Below, in pieces: positions 56,581-64,000 of a stretch of 64,000 nucleotides of DNA. The notes beneath the pieces are model-generated. The model had not been told where the DNA came from, did not search any database, and was given only the letters and a program-made list of their open reading frames with translations. Both the position numbers and the translations under genes were made by a program. Source of the stretch: Mycolicibacterium aromaticivorans JS19b1 = JCM 16368 (GTDB lineage Bacteria > Actinomycetota > Actinomycetes > Mycobacteriales > Mycobacteriaceae); assembly GCF_000559085.1 (NCBI RefSeq), contig NZ_JALN02000001.1, positions 3,658,001-3,722,000 of the forward strand. The letters run 5' to 3'. Every line of letters begins with the position of its first letter. The first letter of the stretch is position 1.

Positions 56581-56654
56581 GCCCCCATAGCCCAATTGGC
56601 AGAGGCAGCGGACTTAAAATCCGCACAGTGTCGGTTCGAGTCCGACTGGGGGCA
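56581..56654 (+). tRNA. tRNA with anticodon UAA (Leu), short variable loop
   Basis: The 74-nt sequence folds as a standard cloverleaf. The acceptor is GCCCCCA/TGGGGGC with discriminator A. The D-arm is GCC/GGC with TTGG in its loop, and the anticodon stem GCGGA/TCCGC holds the loop CTTAAAA, giving UAA at 34-36. The T-arm is GTCGG-TTCGAGT-CCGAC. The variable region is only ACAGT (5 nt). A Leu UAA anticodon normally occurs on class II tRNAs with a long variable arm, so the charging identity deserves checking. CCA is not encoded. Confidence 0.9.
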
Positions 56655-56836
56655 CTCACCACTGACGCAACGAGGTCTGCGAAAAATTTTCACCACTCAG
56701 CAAACCCCGAGATGAATTCATTTCGACCGTAGGTGGCGGTCGGTGTCGGCGGGGTCAGCGGGCCGGCTGGGATCGCGGTCCGCACTCGTCGCTGTCGCTG
56801 CGGGCCTCTTGGCGTCGACCGGCACGTGCAAACGCC

Positions 56837-56853
56837 GCTTACTTTATATAAGC
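56837..56853. repeat. Inverted repeat GCTTA-N7-TAAGC
   Basis: GCTTACTTTATATAAGC is a 5-bp-arm inverted repeat in the AT-rich region. Its TATATAAG stretch could also contain a -10 element. It is related to, but spaced differently from, the two CTTAC palindromes downstream. Confidence 0.4.
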
Positions 56854-56906
56854 CTGGTTATGGTACTGAAAGGTAACTTAGAAGACAGGTTCAGCAAACT
56901 GTTTAT

Positions 56907-56922
56907 CTTACCCTCAGGTAAG
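56907..56922. promoter_or_regulatory. Palindrome A, CTTACC-N4-GGTAAG
   Basis: CTTACCCTCAGGTAAG is a perfect 6-bp-arm palindrome with a 4-bp centre, 246 bp upstream of the GjpA-type gene. It shares the pattern CTTACY-N4-RGTAAG with the site at 57088, consistent with two operators for one dimeric repressor. Confidence 0.6.
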
Positions 56923-57087
56923 TTAGGTCACCGAAAATGGTAGCTGCCGGCCTCTTGTCGTTCACCGGGCAGCAACCTCGCAGAACTGTCAGAAGTGGCG
57001 TGAACAGCGGCGTTGACCGCACCTGTCGGTATCTGGCGCAGCTATCTGCGGTCCTTTCGACGCGCAAGAAAGTTTCCAAAACCTCTA

Positions 57088-57103
57088 CTTACTGATGAGT
57101 AAG
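57088..57103. promoter_or_regulatory. Palindrome B, CTTACT-N4-AGTAAG
   Basis: CTTACTGATGAGTAAG is a perfect 6-bp-arm palindrome 50 bp before the GjpA-type start codon, where an operator would overlap the promoter or the 5' end of the transcript. It matches palindrome A in arm sequence and spacing. Confidence 0.6.
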
Positions 57104-57152
57104 GTGCGCTACGTTTTGGCGCTTAGGGGGCAAATTTCTTCGAAGGAGAGTC

Positions 57153-58370
57153 ATGAACGCTGCTGTTCGTCCGTACGCCACCGCAGGTGTTGCGCTTGTC
57201 GGAGCGAGTGTCATCGCGATCTCGCCGCTCGCTCCGCCGATGCCGGACGCTCATGCCCTGCAGCGGTCGGTGTCGTCGGTCAGTGTCGAGCTCAGCGCCG
57301 CGATCAATCCGATCGAGAACTGGGTTCAGGTCTTCCAGAAGTCTGCAGCAAACCTCGGCGCCCTTGGCCAGCAGTTCGCCGCCGATCCTGCCCCCATCCT
57401 CAGCCAGGTGCTCGCCAACCAGCTCGCGAGCCTGAAGGCCTTGCAAACGGCCTATAACAATGACGCGGCGAACCTCAAGCTGATCTTCCAAGGCGCCCCC
57501 GGTGCGATCGAGACCGCTCGCGGCCAGCTCCAAAGCGGTGACATCGTGGGCGCGTTCGACACCTTCAACAACCAGATCGTGATCCCGCTCGCGCTGAACC
57601 TCGTTACGATCGTTTCGGATTCGACCGTCCCCCTGGTGAACACGGTGAACAACTTCGCCAAGGCCTTCGCCACACTGCCCAACACGGTGTTCCAGGTGGT
57701 CCTGCCGATGACGTTCCCGCTGGTGTCGACGATCAACGCCGCCGTGCAGACAGTCCAGGATGTGTACGACGCAGCGGTCGCCAAAGATCCGGCTGGCGTC
57801 ATCAACGCTCTGGTGAACCTCCCCGCGAATCTGGTCGGCGGCTTCCTGAACGGGTCGGGCACAGTCCTCGGATTGCTGCCCGCTCCGGGCCTCCTGACGC
57901 CCTACGACCCCAACTTCGGGTTCCTTGGCAGCGGACCGATCGCCAGCCTGCTCCAGCTGCGGGACGTCATCGCCCAAGCCATCGGGGCCACCCCGCCGGC
58001 TACGGCTGCTATCAGCGCGGCCAAAGTGCCCGCCGCGGCCAAGACTGTGACGCTGTCGACCGCCGCCCCGGAGACAACCGGCACGGCATCGGCAGCCCGT
58101 GGTGCCATCAAGGCGCCGTCTGACAGCGCGGCTGGCGACACCGCAGCAGATGCTGACGCGACCGAATCCGCCACCGGCAGCACGGGTTCCACGAAGGCCA
58201 GCACCAAAGCCACCCCGGCCGCGGCAACCGATTCGGCCACCGGCAATTCGGATTCGTCGAGCGACACCAAGGCGGGATCCTCGTCCGCCGGCGGTCACGA
58301 TTCGAAGGCCGGGAGCGGCAAGAAGAGTTCATCGGGCAAGTCCGGCAGGCCCGCGAAGGCCGGCAAGTAA
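57153..58370 (+). CDS. GjpA-like outer-membrane porin family protein
   Basis: The 405-residue exported protein has a signal peptide (about 1-34, ATAGVALVGASVIAISPLAP ... HALQ). The N-terminal domain (about 35-290) is alternately hydrophobic with many Val/Ile/Asn, for example FDTFNNQIVIPLALNLVTIV and TVPLVNTVNNFAKAFATLPN. The C-terminal 115 residues are a low-complexity Ala/Ser/Thr/Lys/Gly tail ending KAGSGKKSSSGKSGRPAKAG. The domain matches the mycobacterial family annotated after the Gordonia jacobaea porin GjpA. Porin activity is by family name only. GAAGGAG precedes the ATG. Confidence 0.75.
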   Translation: MNAAVRPYATAGVALVGASVIAISPLAPPMPDAHALQRSVSSVSVELSAAINPIENWVQVFQKSAANLGALGQQFAADPAPILSQVLANQLASLKALQTAYNNDAANLKLIFQGAPGAIETARGQLQSGDIVGAFDTFNNQIVIPLALNLVTIVSDSTVPLVNTVNNFAKAFATLPNTVFQVVLPMTFPLVSTINAAVQTVQDVYDAAVAKDPAGVINALVNLPANLVGGFLNGSGTVLGLLPAPGLLTPYDPNFGFLGSGPIASLLQLRDVIAQAIGATPPATAAISAAKVPAAAKTVTLSTAAPETTGTASAARGAIKAPSDSAAGDTAADADATESATGSTGSTKASTKATPAAATDSATGNSDSSSDTKAGSSSAGGHDSKAGSGKKSSSGKSGRPAKAGK

Positions 58371-58382
58371 GTGTGACCGCTG

Positions 58383-58420
58383 AGCGCCGGTCGCTCCCCG
58401 ATGAGGGAGCGACCGGCGCT
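58383..58420 (+). terminator. Intrinsic terminator after the GjpA-like gene
   Basis: A perfect 16-bp stem AGCGCCGGTCGCTCCC / GGGAGCGACCGGCGCT with a 6-base loop, followed by TTGG, starts 13 bp after the stop codon. Confidence 0.8.
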
Positions 58421-58645
58421 TTGGCGTCGCCGCGAGGCGCCGCGGCGGATAGGCCTCAGTCGGGCCGAAAAGCCTTCGTGTGTCTCAATTTTCACTAGGG
58501 CTGTGACAGTGGGAGAGGATGGGCTCCCCACCGGCGGCGCACAGCGAGTGGCCCGAGCTGATCGGCATGCAGCCCCGACTGAATCCGTGTCCGTGCCCAC
58601 GGGAGGTGAACCTGTCCGGCTCTCCGGGTACGTAACGTCGTGAAC

Positions 58646-59602
58646 ATGGACGCACGTAACTTGGCCTTGGAATGGACGGACACAACTCAGCACTGGCTCG
58701 TCGAGGTGCCGATCCGCCTGGCGGCGTACCTGAGCGTCGTGCTGTTAGTCCGGTATCTGCTGCACCGGATGATCGACCGTGCCACGACCCGCCGGAGCGG
58801 CAAGAGCAGCGTCGAGGAGCGGCCCCAGGACACGAAGCCGACCTTGCTACGGCGCCTTCGTCCTGACGTCCCGGTGACGACCATCAGCGATCAAGCCGGC
58901 ACTCGACGGAAGCAGCGTGCTCACACGATCGGTTCCGTCCTCAAATCCACCGTGTCGATAATTCTGCTGTCGTGGTTGGTGCTGGCAGCTCTCAACGTGG
59001 TGGGGGTGAATCTCGCGCCGTTCATCGCCTCGGCCGGCGTGATTGGCCTCGCGATCGGATTTGGTGCCCAGAATCTCGTGCGCGATTTCGTCAGCGGCGT
59101 GTTCATGCTGCTCGAGGACCAATACGGGGTGGGTGATGTGGTCGACCTCGGCGAGATGAGCGGCGAGGTCGAAAGCGTCGGTCTGCGCATCACCACCGTC
59201 CGCGACATCGATGGCACGCTGTGGTACGTCCGTAATGGGGAGATCTCCCGCGTCGGCAACATGAGCCAGGAATACGCGGTGGCCCGTATCGAGGTGCCGG
59301 TCGCGTTGACGGCCGACGTCGAGCGGGCGGAGCAGGTGGCGCTGGACGCGGCCGCTCAGGCTATCGAGGATCCGACAGTGGGCGCAAAGGTGCTCGGCGA
59401 GCCTGAGATGCTCGGCGTACAGGAACTTGCCCCGGATCTGCTGAGGCTGCGGATGACGTTGAAGACGAGGCCGGGCGCGCAATGGTCGGTGCAGCGCCGC
59501 CTGCTGCGGGAGATCTTGCAGGCGTACGACGAAAACGGCGTCGAGCTGCCATATCCGCGGGGGCGCATCCACGCGGTGGTGGGCGGGAGCGCCGAGAAGT
59601 GA
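58646..59602 (+). CDS. Mechanosensitive channel, MscS family
   Basis: The 318-residue channel has TM1 near 20-38 (VPIRLAAYLSVVLLVRYLL), a charged cytosolic loop, TM2 near 95-115 (STVSIILLSWLVLAALNVVG) and the pore-lining TM3 ASAGVIGLAIGFGAQNLVRDFVSGVFMLLEDQY (in part). These are followed by the beta domain GDVVDLGEMSGEVESVGLRI and a C-terminal alpha/beta domain. It would open under membrane tension in osmotic downshock. The start could be ATG 58646 or GTG 58640. No neighbour suggests another role. Confidence 0.9.
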   Translation: MDARNLALEWTDTTQHWLVEVPIRLAAYLSVVLLVRYLLHRMIDRATTRRSGKSSVEERPQDTKPTLLRRLRPDVPVTTISDQAGTRRKQRAHTIGSVLKSTVSIILLSWLVLAALNVVGVNLAPFIASAGVIGLAIGFGAQNLVRDFVSGVFMLLEDQYGVGDVVDLGEMSGEVESVGLRITTVRDIDGTLWYVRNGEISRVGNMSQEYAVARIEVPVALTADVERAEQVALDAAAQAIEDPTVGAKVLGEPEMLGVQELAPDLLRLRMTLKTRPGAQWSVQRRLLREILQAYDENGVELPYPRGRIHAVVGGSAEK

Positions 59603-59793
59603 GGCGAGACGGGGCGGTTAGCGCTGAAGACGAGCGCTCCCCGCGGATATCGGCGTTGGCGATGGCGTCTTCTGCTCCAGGGATCCGTTCAGCGGCGGCG
59701 CTGGGCGCGAACAGGAGTGTGGCTGAGTGAGGGGTTTCATCCCACTGGGACAAAATCGATCGTCCGAACCATCGGCGTGCCTACCATCAGCCG

Positions 59794-60696
59794 ATGCGCG
59801 GATCCAAGATTCTGATCACCGGAGTGAGTGGCCAGGTCGCCACCCCTGTCGCCCTCGCGATGGCGCCGGACAACGAGGTCTGGGGCATCGCCCGATTCAC
59901 CGACGCGGCCGTCAGGAGCAGCCTGGAGAAGGCCGGCGTCCGCTGTGAGACCGTCAACATGGCGGCCGGGGACTTCACCGGGCTGCCGTCGGATTTCGAC
60001 TACGTCCTGAACTTGGCGGTGGCCAAGAGCGGTCGGTGGGACAAAGACCTCGCCGCCAACGCGGAATCGGCTGGTCTTCTCATGGCGCACTGTCGCAGCG
60101 CAAAGGCGTTCCTGCACTGTTCATCCGGCGCAGTCTACGACCCGCCCGGCGACGAGCCCCGGACCGAACGCACGGTCTACGGCGACAATCACAAGAGCCT
60201 GCTGCCGACCTACTCGATCACCAAGATCGCCGGTGAGACCGTCGTCGCGACCATGGCACGCGCCCTTGGCGTACCGACCACGATCGCGCGCCTCAACGTT
60301 CCCTACGGCGACAACGGCGGCTGGCCGTACTTCCAGATGGAGATGATGCTCAGCGGCATGCCCGTCCCCGTCCCGCCCGGCGGACCGGCTGTCTACAACC
60401 CGATCCATGAAGACGACATCATCGCGATGATCCCGAAACTGCTTGAGGTGGCGTCAGTTCCGGCCACCACCGTCAACTGGGGCGGCGACCAATACGTCAG
60501 CGTCCAAGAATGGTGTACCTTCCTGGGATCGCTCGTCGGCACGGAACCGGTCTTCGAGGAAAGCGATCAAGCGCTGCGCGGCAATCCGTTGGACGTCACC
60601 AAGATGCATGAGCTCGTCGGGGGCACCACCGTCGACTGGCGCGACGGGATGCGGCGGATGGCAGTCAAGTTCCGCCCGGAGCTGGTCGGCGCGTAA
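59794..60696 (+). CDS. NAD-dependent epimerase/dehydratase family protein
   Basis: This 300-residue extended SDR has the cofactor motif ILITGVSGQVATPVALAMA near the N-terminus. It shows NLAVAKSGRWD, a serine region HCSSGAVYDPPG, the catalytic YSITKIAGE (YxxxK) near residue 145 and the promoter-like substrate lid LNVPYGDNGGWPYFQMEMML. Substrate is probably a sugar nucleotide or related compound but cannot be assigned. It lies 191 bp after the MscS gene with no visible operon partner; the YchJ-like gene begins 20 bp after its stop. Confidence 0.86.
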   Translation: MRGSKILITGVSGQVATPVALAMAPDNEVWGIARFTDAAVRSSLEKAGVRCETVNMAAGDFTGLPSDFDYVLNLAVAKSGRWDKDLAANAESAGLLMAHCRSAKAFLHCSSGAVYDPPGDEPRTERTVYGDNHKSLLPTYSITKIAGETVVATMARALGVPTTIARLNVPYGDNGGWPYFQMEMMLSGMPVPVPPGGPAVYNPIHEDDIIAMIPKLLEVASVPATTVNWGGDQYVSVQEWCTFLGSLVGTEPVFEESDQALRGNPLDVTKMHELVGGTTVDWRDGMRRMAVKFRPELVGA

Positions 60697-60716
60697 GCGA
60701 TTGCCACACTGAGTGC

Positions 60717-61106
60717 ATGCGGCCGACCGATGCGTGCCCATGCGGCTCCGGTGCACCGCTCGGCCGCTGTTGCCTGCCGCTGCACCGTGGCGAGAGCCCG
60801 GCCGGCACCGCCGAACAGCTGATGCGGTCGCGATACAGCGCCTACGCCGTCGGCGACCTTGACTACGTCTGGCGGACCTGGCATCCGCGCACCCGCCCCG
60901 ACTCGCTCACTGCGACCGACGGACTGACCTGGATCGGGCTGGAGATCGTCGACACCGTCGATGGTCAGCCAGGTGACGAAACCGGCGTAGTGGAGTTCCG
61001 GGCGCAGTACCGACAAGGCCTTCGAACTGGGGTGTTACACGAGCGGTCTCGCTTCGCCGTGCGAGCCCGCCGCTGGTTCTACCTGGACGGGGACATCTTC
61101 GACTGA
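60717..61106 (+). CDS. YchJ-family SEC-C motif protein
   Basis: The 129-residue protein begins with a zinc-type SEC-C motif ACPCGSGAPLGRCCLPLH (Cys residues near 7, 9, 18 and 19). The NTF2-like YchJ core follows: AEQLMRSRYSAYAVGDLDYVWRTWHP (in part) and ERSRFAVRARRWFYLDGD. The family is conserved but its function is not established. Start at ATG 60717, probably co-transcribed with the preceding epimerase-like gene. Confidence 0.87.
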   Translation: MRPTDACPCGSGAPLGRCCLPLHRGESPAGTAEQLMRSRYSAYAVGDLDYVWRTWHPRTRPDSLTATDGLTWIGLEIVDTVDGQPGDETGVVEFRAQYRQGLRTGVLHERSRFAVRARRWFYLDGDIFD

Positions 61107-61149
61107 CCAAATCCGCGCCCGAGCGCGGCCGCTGCTTTATGGTCGAGCC

Positions 61150-61953
61150 GTGCCCGAATTGGACCGTCGAAGCATGATGTTGATGTCGGGGCTGGGCCTG
61201 CTGGCCGCTGCGCTCCCGCTCCCCAGTGCACACGCGGAGGCCCCCTACCTGTTCCAGGACGACTTCGACGGACCGTCGGGGTCGGCCCCCAATCCCGCGA
61301 ATTGGTCGATTCAGAACTGGCAGGACGACGTCTGGCCACCCGTCGATAGCCAGTACCGCGACGACCGGCGCAACGTCTTTCTCGACGGAAACTCCAACCT
61401 CGTGCTTCTCGCCACCCACGAGGACGACCAGTACTTCAGCGGAAAGGTGCGGGGAAACTGGCGAGTCCCCATGGGGCACACCTGGGAAGCGCGAGCCAAG
61501 CTCGACTGCTTGACCGCAGGTGCCTGGCCCGCGTACTGGGCGGTCAACGAAGACCCGCTGCCCGACGGCGAGGTCGACATCTTCGAGTACTACGGCAACC
61601 GCAGCTGGGCCCCGGGCACCACCGTCCATGCGGCATCGAACGGCAAGACGTGGGAAAGCAAGTCGATTGCCGGACTGGTCGACGGCGGCTGGCATACCTG
61701 GCGGATGCGTTGGGACGCTGACGGGTTCAAGTTCTGGCGCGACTATGTCGACGGCGCGAAGCCGTACTTCACCGTGCCGCCGAAGCCCATCCCCGTGCAC
61801 GGCAACCCGACTGACTTGCGCTGGCCGTTCAACAATCCCGGTTATTGGCTGGCGCCGATGTTCACCCTCGCGGTTGGTGGACCGGGCGGTGGGGATCCTT
61901 CGCTGGGTACCTGGCCGGCGGCGATGCTCATCGATTGGATTCGAATCTGGTAG
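61150..61953 (+). CDS. Secreted glycoside hydrolase family 16 protein
   Basis: The 267-residue enzyme has a Tat-like signal (LDRRSMMLMSGLGLLAAALP) cleaved near AHAEA, then the GH16 jelly-roll. The catalytic motif GEVDIFEYYG (ExDxxE: nucleophile and acid/base Glu) is near residue 140, and aromatic substrate-cleft segments AGAWPAYWAVNEDP and GGWHTWRMRWDADGFKFW flank it. Related mycobacterial proteins such as Rv0315 are beta-1,3-glucanase-like. Likely action is on glucans outside the cell. GTG start at 61150. Confidence 0.92.
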   Translation: MPELDRRSMMLMSGLGLLAAALPLPSAHAEAPYLFQDDFDGPSGSAPNPANWSIQNWQDDVWPPVDSQYRDDRRNVFLDGNSNLVLLATHEDDQYFSGKVRGNWRVPMGHTWEARAKLDCLTAGAWPAYWAVNEDPLPDGEVDIFEYYGNRSWAPGTTVHAASNGKTWESKSIAGLVDGGWHTWRMRWDADGFKFWRDYVDGAKPYFTVPPKPIPVHGNPTDLRWPFNNPGYWLAPMFTLAVGGPGGGDPSLGTWPAAMLIDWIRIW

Positions 61954-61993
61954 CGAAAGCTACTGCGGGGCAGTCGACTTCAGGTCTGCGCCG

Positions 61994-62227
61994 CTACCCG
62001 CCGCCGCTTGGCGCATCGACAATTCCTGCTTCATGCGCTCCGGGAGTCTCCGGCATCTCGTGCCGTCCACCGCCCGATCGGCGCTGAATGAACCACACGC
62101 CCACACCCACTGACACGACGGCGCCGACGATGATCGTGGGCCACATCAAGACTTGCGCCAGCCAGACCCGTCGTTGGGTTTTGACGACGCGCTGCTCGGC
62201 ATGCCGAACTCGGGCGAGCTTGTTCAT
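61994..62227 (-). CDS. Small single-pass membrane protein, unknown function
   Basis: The 77-residue product starts MNKLARVRHAEQRVVKTQRR, a basic helix. One membrane helix follows (VLMWPTIIVGAVVSVGVGVW), then a short hydrophilic tail rich in Gly, Pro and Glu. I chose the ATG at 62227; an in-frame start at 62269 would add 14 residues. I do not recognise the family. Positive-inside charge suggests that the N-terminus is cytosolic. Confidence 0.55.
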   Translation of the reverse strand: MNKLARVRHAEQRVVKTQRRVWLAQVLMWPTIIVGAVVSVGVGVWFIQRRSGGGRHEMPETPGAHEAGIVDAPSGGG

Positions 62228-62311
62228 GTGTCCTCTAATGCCCACGATCCGCCGAGGGAAAACAGCCACGACGTGGAATCGGTACCGCGCCGGTGGGTAC
62301 GATGGCGAGCC

Positions 62312-63019
62312 TTACTGGCAGCCGCCGGCCGGTGTGGTCACGAAAAGATTGTCGCCACCACTGGCATCGGCGTGCGAGCCGCAGTATGCGGTCGCCTCGT
62401 TGTTGCTGCCGTTGCCGGCGAACGCCACGCTGCCGCTGCCGTCTGCGATCGCCTGATTCCGGTCACCGCCGCTCACCGATGCCGTGCTGCCGTTGCTGGC
62501 ATCGGCGATGTTGAGTTTTCCGCCGGTAATCGTTGCGGTACTGCCATTTTGGGCCGTGGCCACGGTGAAGAGCCCATCGTGCGCGATTGCCTGGCTACCG
62601 TAGTCGGCACTGGCGAAGTTCAGGATCCCGCCGGTCGCGTCGGCCGTGCTGTTGTGATCCGCCACCGCGAAATTGAAGAGGCCGCCGCCGGCGTTCGCGC
62701 TGCTGCCCGCGCCTGCCACCGCCAAATTGAATCCGGGATCCGATGTCGCCGTCGCGCTGCCGTACTGGACGACGGTGCGTCCGTTGAATGAGACGGCAAA
62801 GTCGGGCTTGGGCTGCGGATCCGCGGCCGCGTTCAGATGTGGGTGCCGCTTTGCACTGCTGCTCGAGTTCTCCGACGATGCCTGCTTGTGCGCGGCGCCG
62901 GTTCCGCTCGACGGCGCCGCCAGGGCGACAGGCGCCCCGATCACGAGGGCGACCACCGGCCCTCCAATGCATACGGCACAAATCTTTGCTGATATTGACG
63001 GGCTGATGCTCGATTTCAC
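62312..63019 (-). CDS. Exported protein made of 18-residue tandem repeats
   Basis: The 235-residue product has a signal peptide (about 1-35, IGGPVVALVIGAPVALAAP) and a charged/Ser linker (35-75). From about residue 97 come seven near-identical units of about 18 residues, for example LFNFAVADHNSTADATGG and KLNIADASNGSTASVSGG. Each carries a small-residue turn (ATGG/VSGG type) and alternating hydrophobics, as expected for one rung of a beta-solenoid. Two cysteines near the C-terminus (YCGS and GGCQ) could close a disulfide. The GTG at 63019 starts it. I do not recognise a function. Confidence 0.7.
   Translation of the reverse strand: MKSSISPSISAKICAVCIGGPVVALVIGAPVALAAPSSGTGAAHKQASSENSSSSAKRHPHLNAAADPQPKPDFAVSFNGRTVVQYGSATATSDPGFNLAVAGAGSSANAGGGLFNFAVADHNSTADATGGILNFASADYGSQAIAHDGLFTVATAQNGSTATITGGKLNIADASNGSTASVSGGDRNQAIADGSGSVAFAGNGSNNEATAYCGSHADASGGDNLFVTTPAGGCQ
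62354..62731 (-). repeat. Coding tandem repeats of about 54 bp
   Basis: This stretch encodes the seven repeats of about 18 amino acids in the exported protein. The repeat is clear at protein level (N-A-A-GS-A-GG pattern) but diverged in DNA, implying that selection preserves the unit length. Six units are exactly 17-18 residues and one has 19. Confidence 0.7.
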
Positions 63020-63158
63020 GATCCGGTCCTTAATATGCCGAGGTAGTACCCAACCCGGCTGTGACTGTAGCCACGTGTTGACGCCTAAGCAAATATATCC
63101 GTGCTTGCTGTGTTGTATTCAATTTTCACTCTGGCACCCGAGGGGCCAGATAAAGGAC

Positions 63159-64000
63159 CTAGCGATGGATTCCGGTCGTGCGAAAGCGGCTCCGGTAGGA
63201 GCTCGGTGACACGCCTAATGCGCGGCGGAAGGTGCGGCGCATGGTGTCCGCCGACCCGAAGCCGGCCCGCCGCGCGACAGTTTCTTGACCGTGATCGCCG
63301 GTGGCCAGCAGTACTTTCGCCGCTTCCAATCGGGCCTGCTCAACGAATCGCGACGGTGTCAATCCGACCTGCTCGCGGAACATCCGAACCAGGTGCCGCT
63401 CGCTGACGGCGGCACGTTCGGCCATCGACGCGATCGAATGATCGGCTGCCGGATCGGTCACGACGGAGTCGAGTATCTCGCGAAGCCCGCGAGATACCGG
63501 CGAGGCCGCCTCGGTCCAGACGCTGAACTGGGCCTGGCCCCCGGGGCGTTGCAGGAACACCACCATCCAACGCGCCACCCGCCGGGCCACGTCGGGGCCG
63601 TAGTCGCTTTCGACCATGGCCAGACCGAGGTCGACGCCCGCGCTGATTCCGGCCCCGGTGATGTACGGGCCGTCCTGGACGAACAACGAATCCGGCACCA
63701 CCTCGATCTCGGGGTAGGTGCGTGCCAACTCCTGGCAATGCGCCCAATGGGTGGTCGCACGGCGGCCTTCGAGTAAGCCCAGGGCCGCGAGCACGAACGC
63801 GCCGGTGCAGACCGAGGCCACCCTGCGCGCCCGCGGAGCCAGCTCGCCCACCATCTCCAAGGCCGATGCCACGACGTCCGGTGTCTGCTCTTCGGGGATG
63901 TCGTGCTCGCCGGGGGTGAAGCGGAAGTCCGGTGGCACCCCGCCCGGCACGATCAAGGTGTCGATCCGGTCCGGCACCTCGGCCAGCGGGACGTCGACTT
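63159..64000 (-). CDS. GlxA-type AraC-family regulator (5' end outside the window)
   Basis: The visible part has a DJ-1/PfpI-like domain (VASVCTGAFVLAALGLLEGRRATTHW in part, with the elbow Cys; DGPYITGAGISAGVDLGLAM) followed by an AraC HTH pair. The HTHs are IASMAERAAVSERHLVRMFREQ and ARRAGFGSADTMRRTFRRALGVSPSSYRSRF (in part). The frame is open to position 64000 and the family usually has about 40-50 more N-terminal residues, so the GTG at 63977 is an internal codon and not the start. These regulators often control amine or aldehyde catabolism. Targets unknown. Confidence 0.9.
   Translation of the reverse strand, partial: VDVPLAEVPDRIDTLIVPGGVPPDFRFTPGEHDIPEEQTPDVVASALEMVGELAPRARRVASVCTGAFVLAALGLLEGRRATTHWAHCQELARTYPEIEVVPDSLFVQDGPYITGAGISAGVDLGLAMVESDYGPDVARRVARWMVVFLQRPGGQAQFSVWTEAASPVSRGLREILDSVVTDPAADHSIASMAERAAVSERHLVRMFREQVGLTPSRFVEQARLEAAKVLLATGDHGQETVARRAGFGSADTMRRTFRRALGVSPSSYRSRFRTTGIHR

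Larger units (their letters stand above)
56655..57152. other. AT-rich regulatory region ahead of the GjpA-type gene
   Basis: This roughly 500-bp gap has no supported gene but is markedly richer in A+T than the surroundings between about 56840 and 56930. It contains three inverted repeats (56837, 56907, 57088, listed separately) and two direct copies of AGGTAA(C/G)TTAG (56871-56881 and 56916-56926). The ribosome site GAAGGAG at 57140-57146 belongs to the downstream gene. Confidence 0.55.

Noticed and set aside
56743..56943. Possible 66-residue protein in the region before the GjpA-like gene
   Set aside because: The only start is a GTG without a ribosome site, the composition changes abruptly in the AT-rich part, and the frame covers palindromes that look regulatory.

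Overview
The window is high-GC actinobacterial DNA that I assign to a mycobacterium, most likely of the Mycolicibacterium (rapid-grower) type. The evidence is a complete mycofactocin locus (mftR-mftABCDEFG), the S10 and spc ribosomal protein operons separated by an arylsulfatase and its formylglycine-generating enzyme, secY-adk-map followed by sigL-rslA, an mmsB/acyl-CoA dehydrogenase/mmsA valine operon, a GjpA-type porin gene and a tandem array of the mycobacterial TIGR00027-type methyltransferases. I see no insertion sequences, phage genes, integrases, CRISPR arrays or rRNA.

Layout. 1-2.1 kb: arginine/ornithine genes (partial rocD, ddaH) read leftwards, diverging from an Lrp/AsnC regulator; the shared intergenic region carries repeated ATTGCG-type half-sites. 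2.2-5.1 kb: a ferredoxin reductase, then a translationally coupled ECF sigma factor and a three-domain VOC (glyoxalase-like) protein on the minus strand. 5.2-12.4 kb: mycofactocin. MftR diverges from mftA across a perfect operator-like inverted repeat. MftB/MftC modify the 31-residue MftA precursor, MftE releases the C-terminal Val-Tyr product, MftD finishes the redox core, MftF glycosylates it and MftG re-oxidises it.

12.3-21.4 kb: an accessory stretch between mftG and rpsJ. It holds a frameshifted MFS exporter and its divergent TetR, a cytochrome P450, a type-B carboxylesterase lipoprotein, a four-gene operon (reductase, VOC, SDR, TetR) and a small membrane protein. 21.4-35.8 kb: the S10 operon, the sulfatase/lipoprotein/FGE insert, and the spc operon. 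Both operons have recognisable promoters and end in similar intrinsic terminators.

35.8-46.9 kb: an LLM-class oxidoreductase, sppA, an LCP-family cell-wall protein, four tandem SAM methyltransferases, and secY-adk-map. 47-48.9 kb: sigL-rslA with a good match to the SigL promoter, then a MarR regulator. 48.9-52.5 kb: valine catabolism (mmsB, acyl-CoA dehydrogenase, mmsA) behind a perfect 18-bp palindrome that overlaps the probable -10. 52.5-56.3 kb: a DcuS/DctR-like two-component pair diverging from dctA, with a consensus CRP site between them.

56.3-64 kb: a tRNA with a UAA (Leu) anticodon but a short variable loop, then a roughly 500-bp AT-rich regulatory region with two matched palindromes in front of a GjpA-type porin gene. 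After these come an MscS channel, an epimerase-like SDR, a YchJ-like SEC-C protein, a GH16 hydrolase, a small membrane protein, an exported protein built from 18-residue repeats, and a partial GlxA-type AraC regulator.

The best-understood system here is mycofactocin, which is already described. The observations I consider least explained are regulatory (the paired palindromes at 56.9/57.1 kb, the mmsA palindrome, the Lrp half-site array), the ECF-sigma/VOC pair, the short-variable-loop UAA tRNA and the 18-residue-repeat exported protein.
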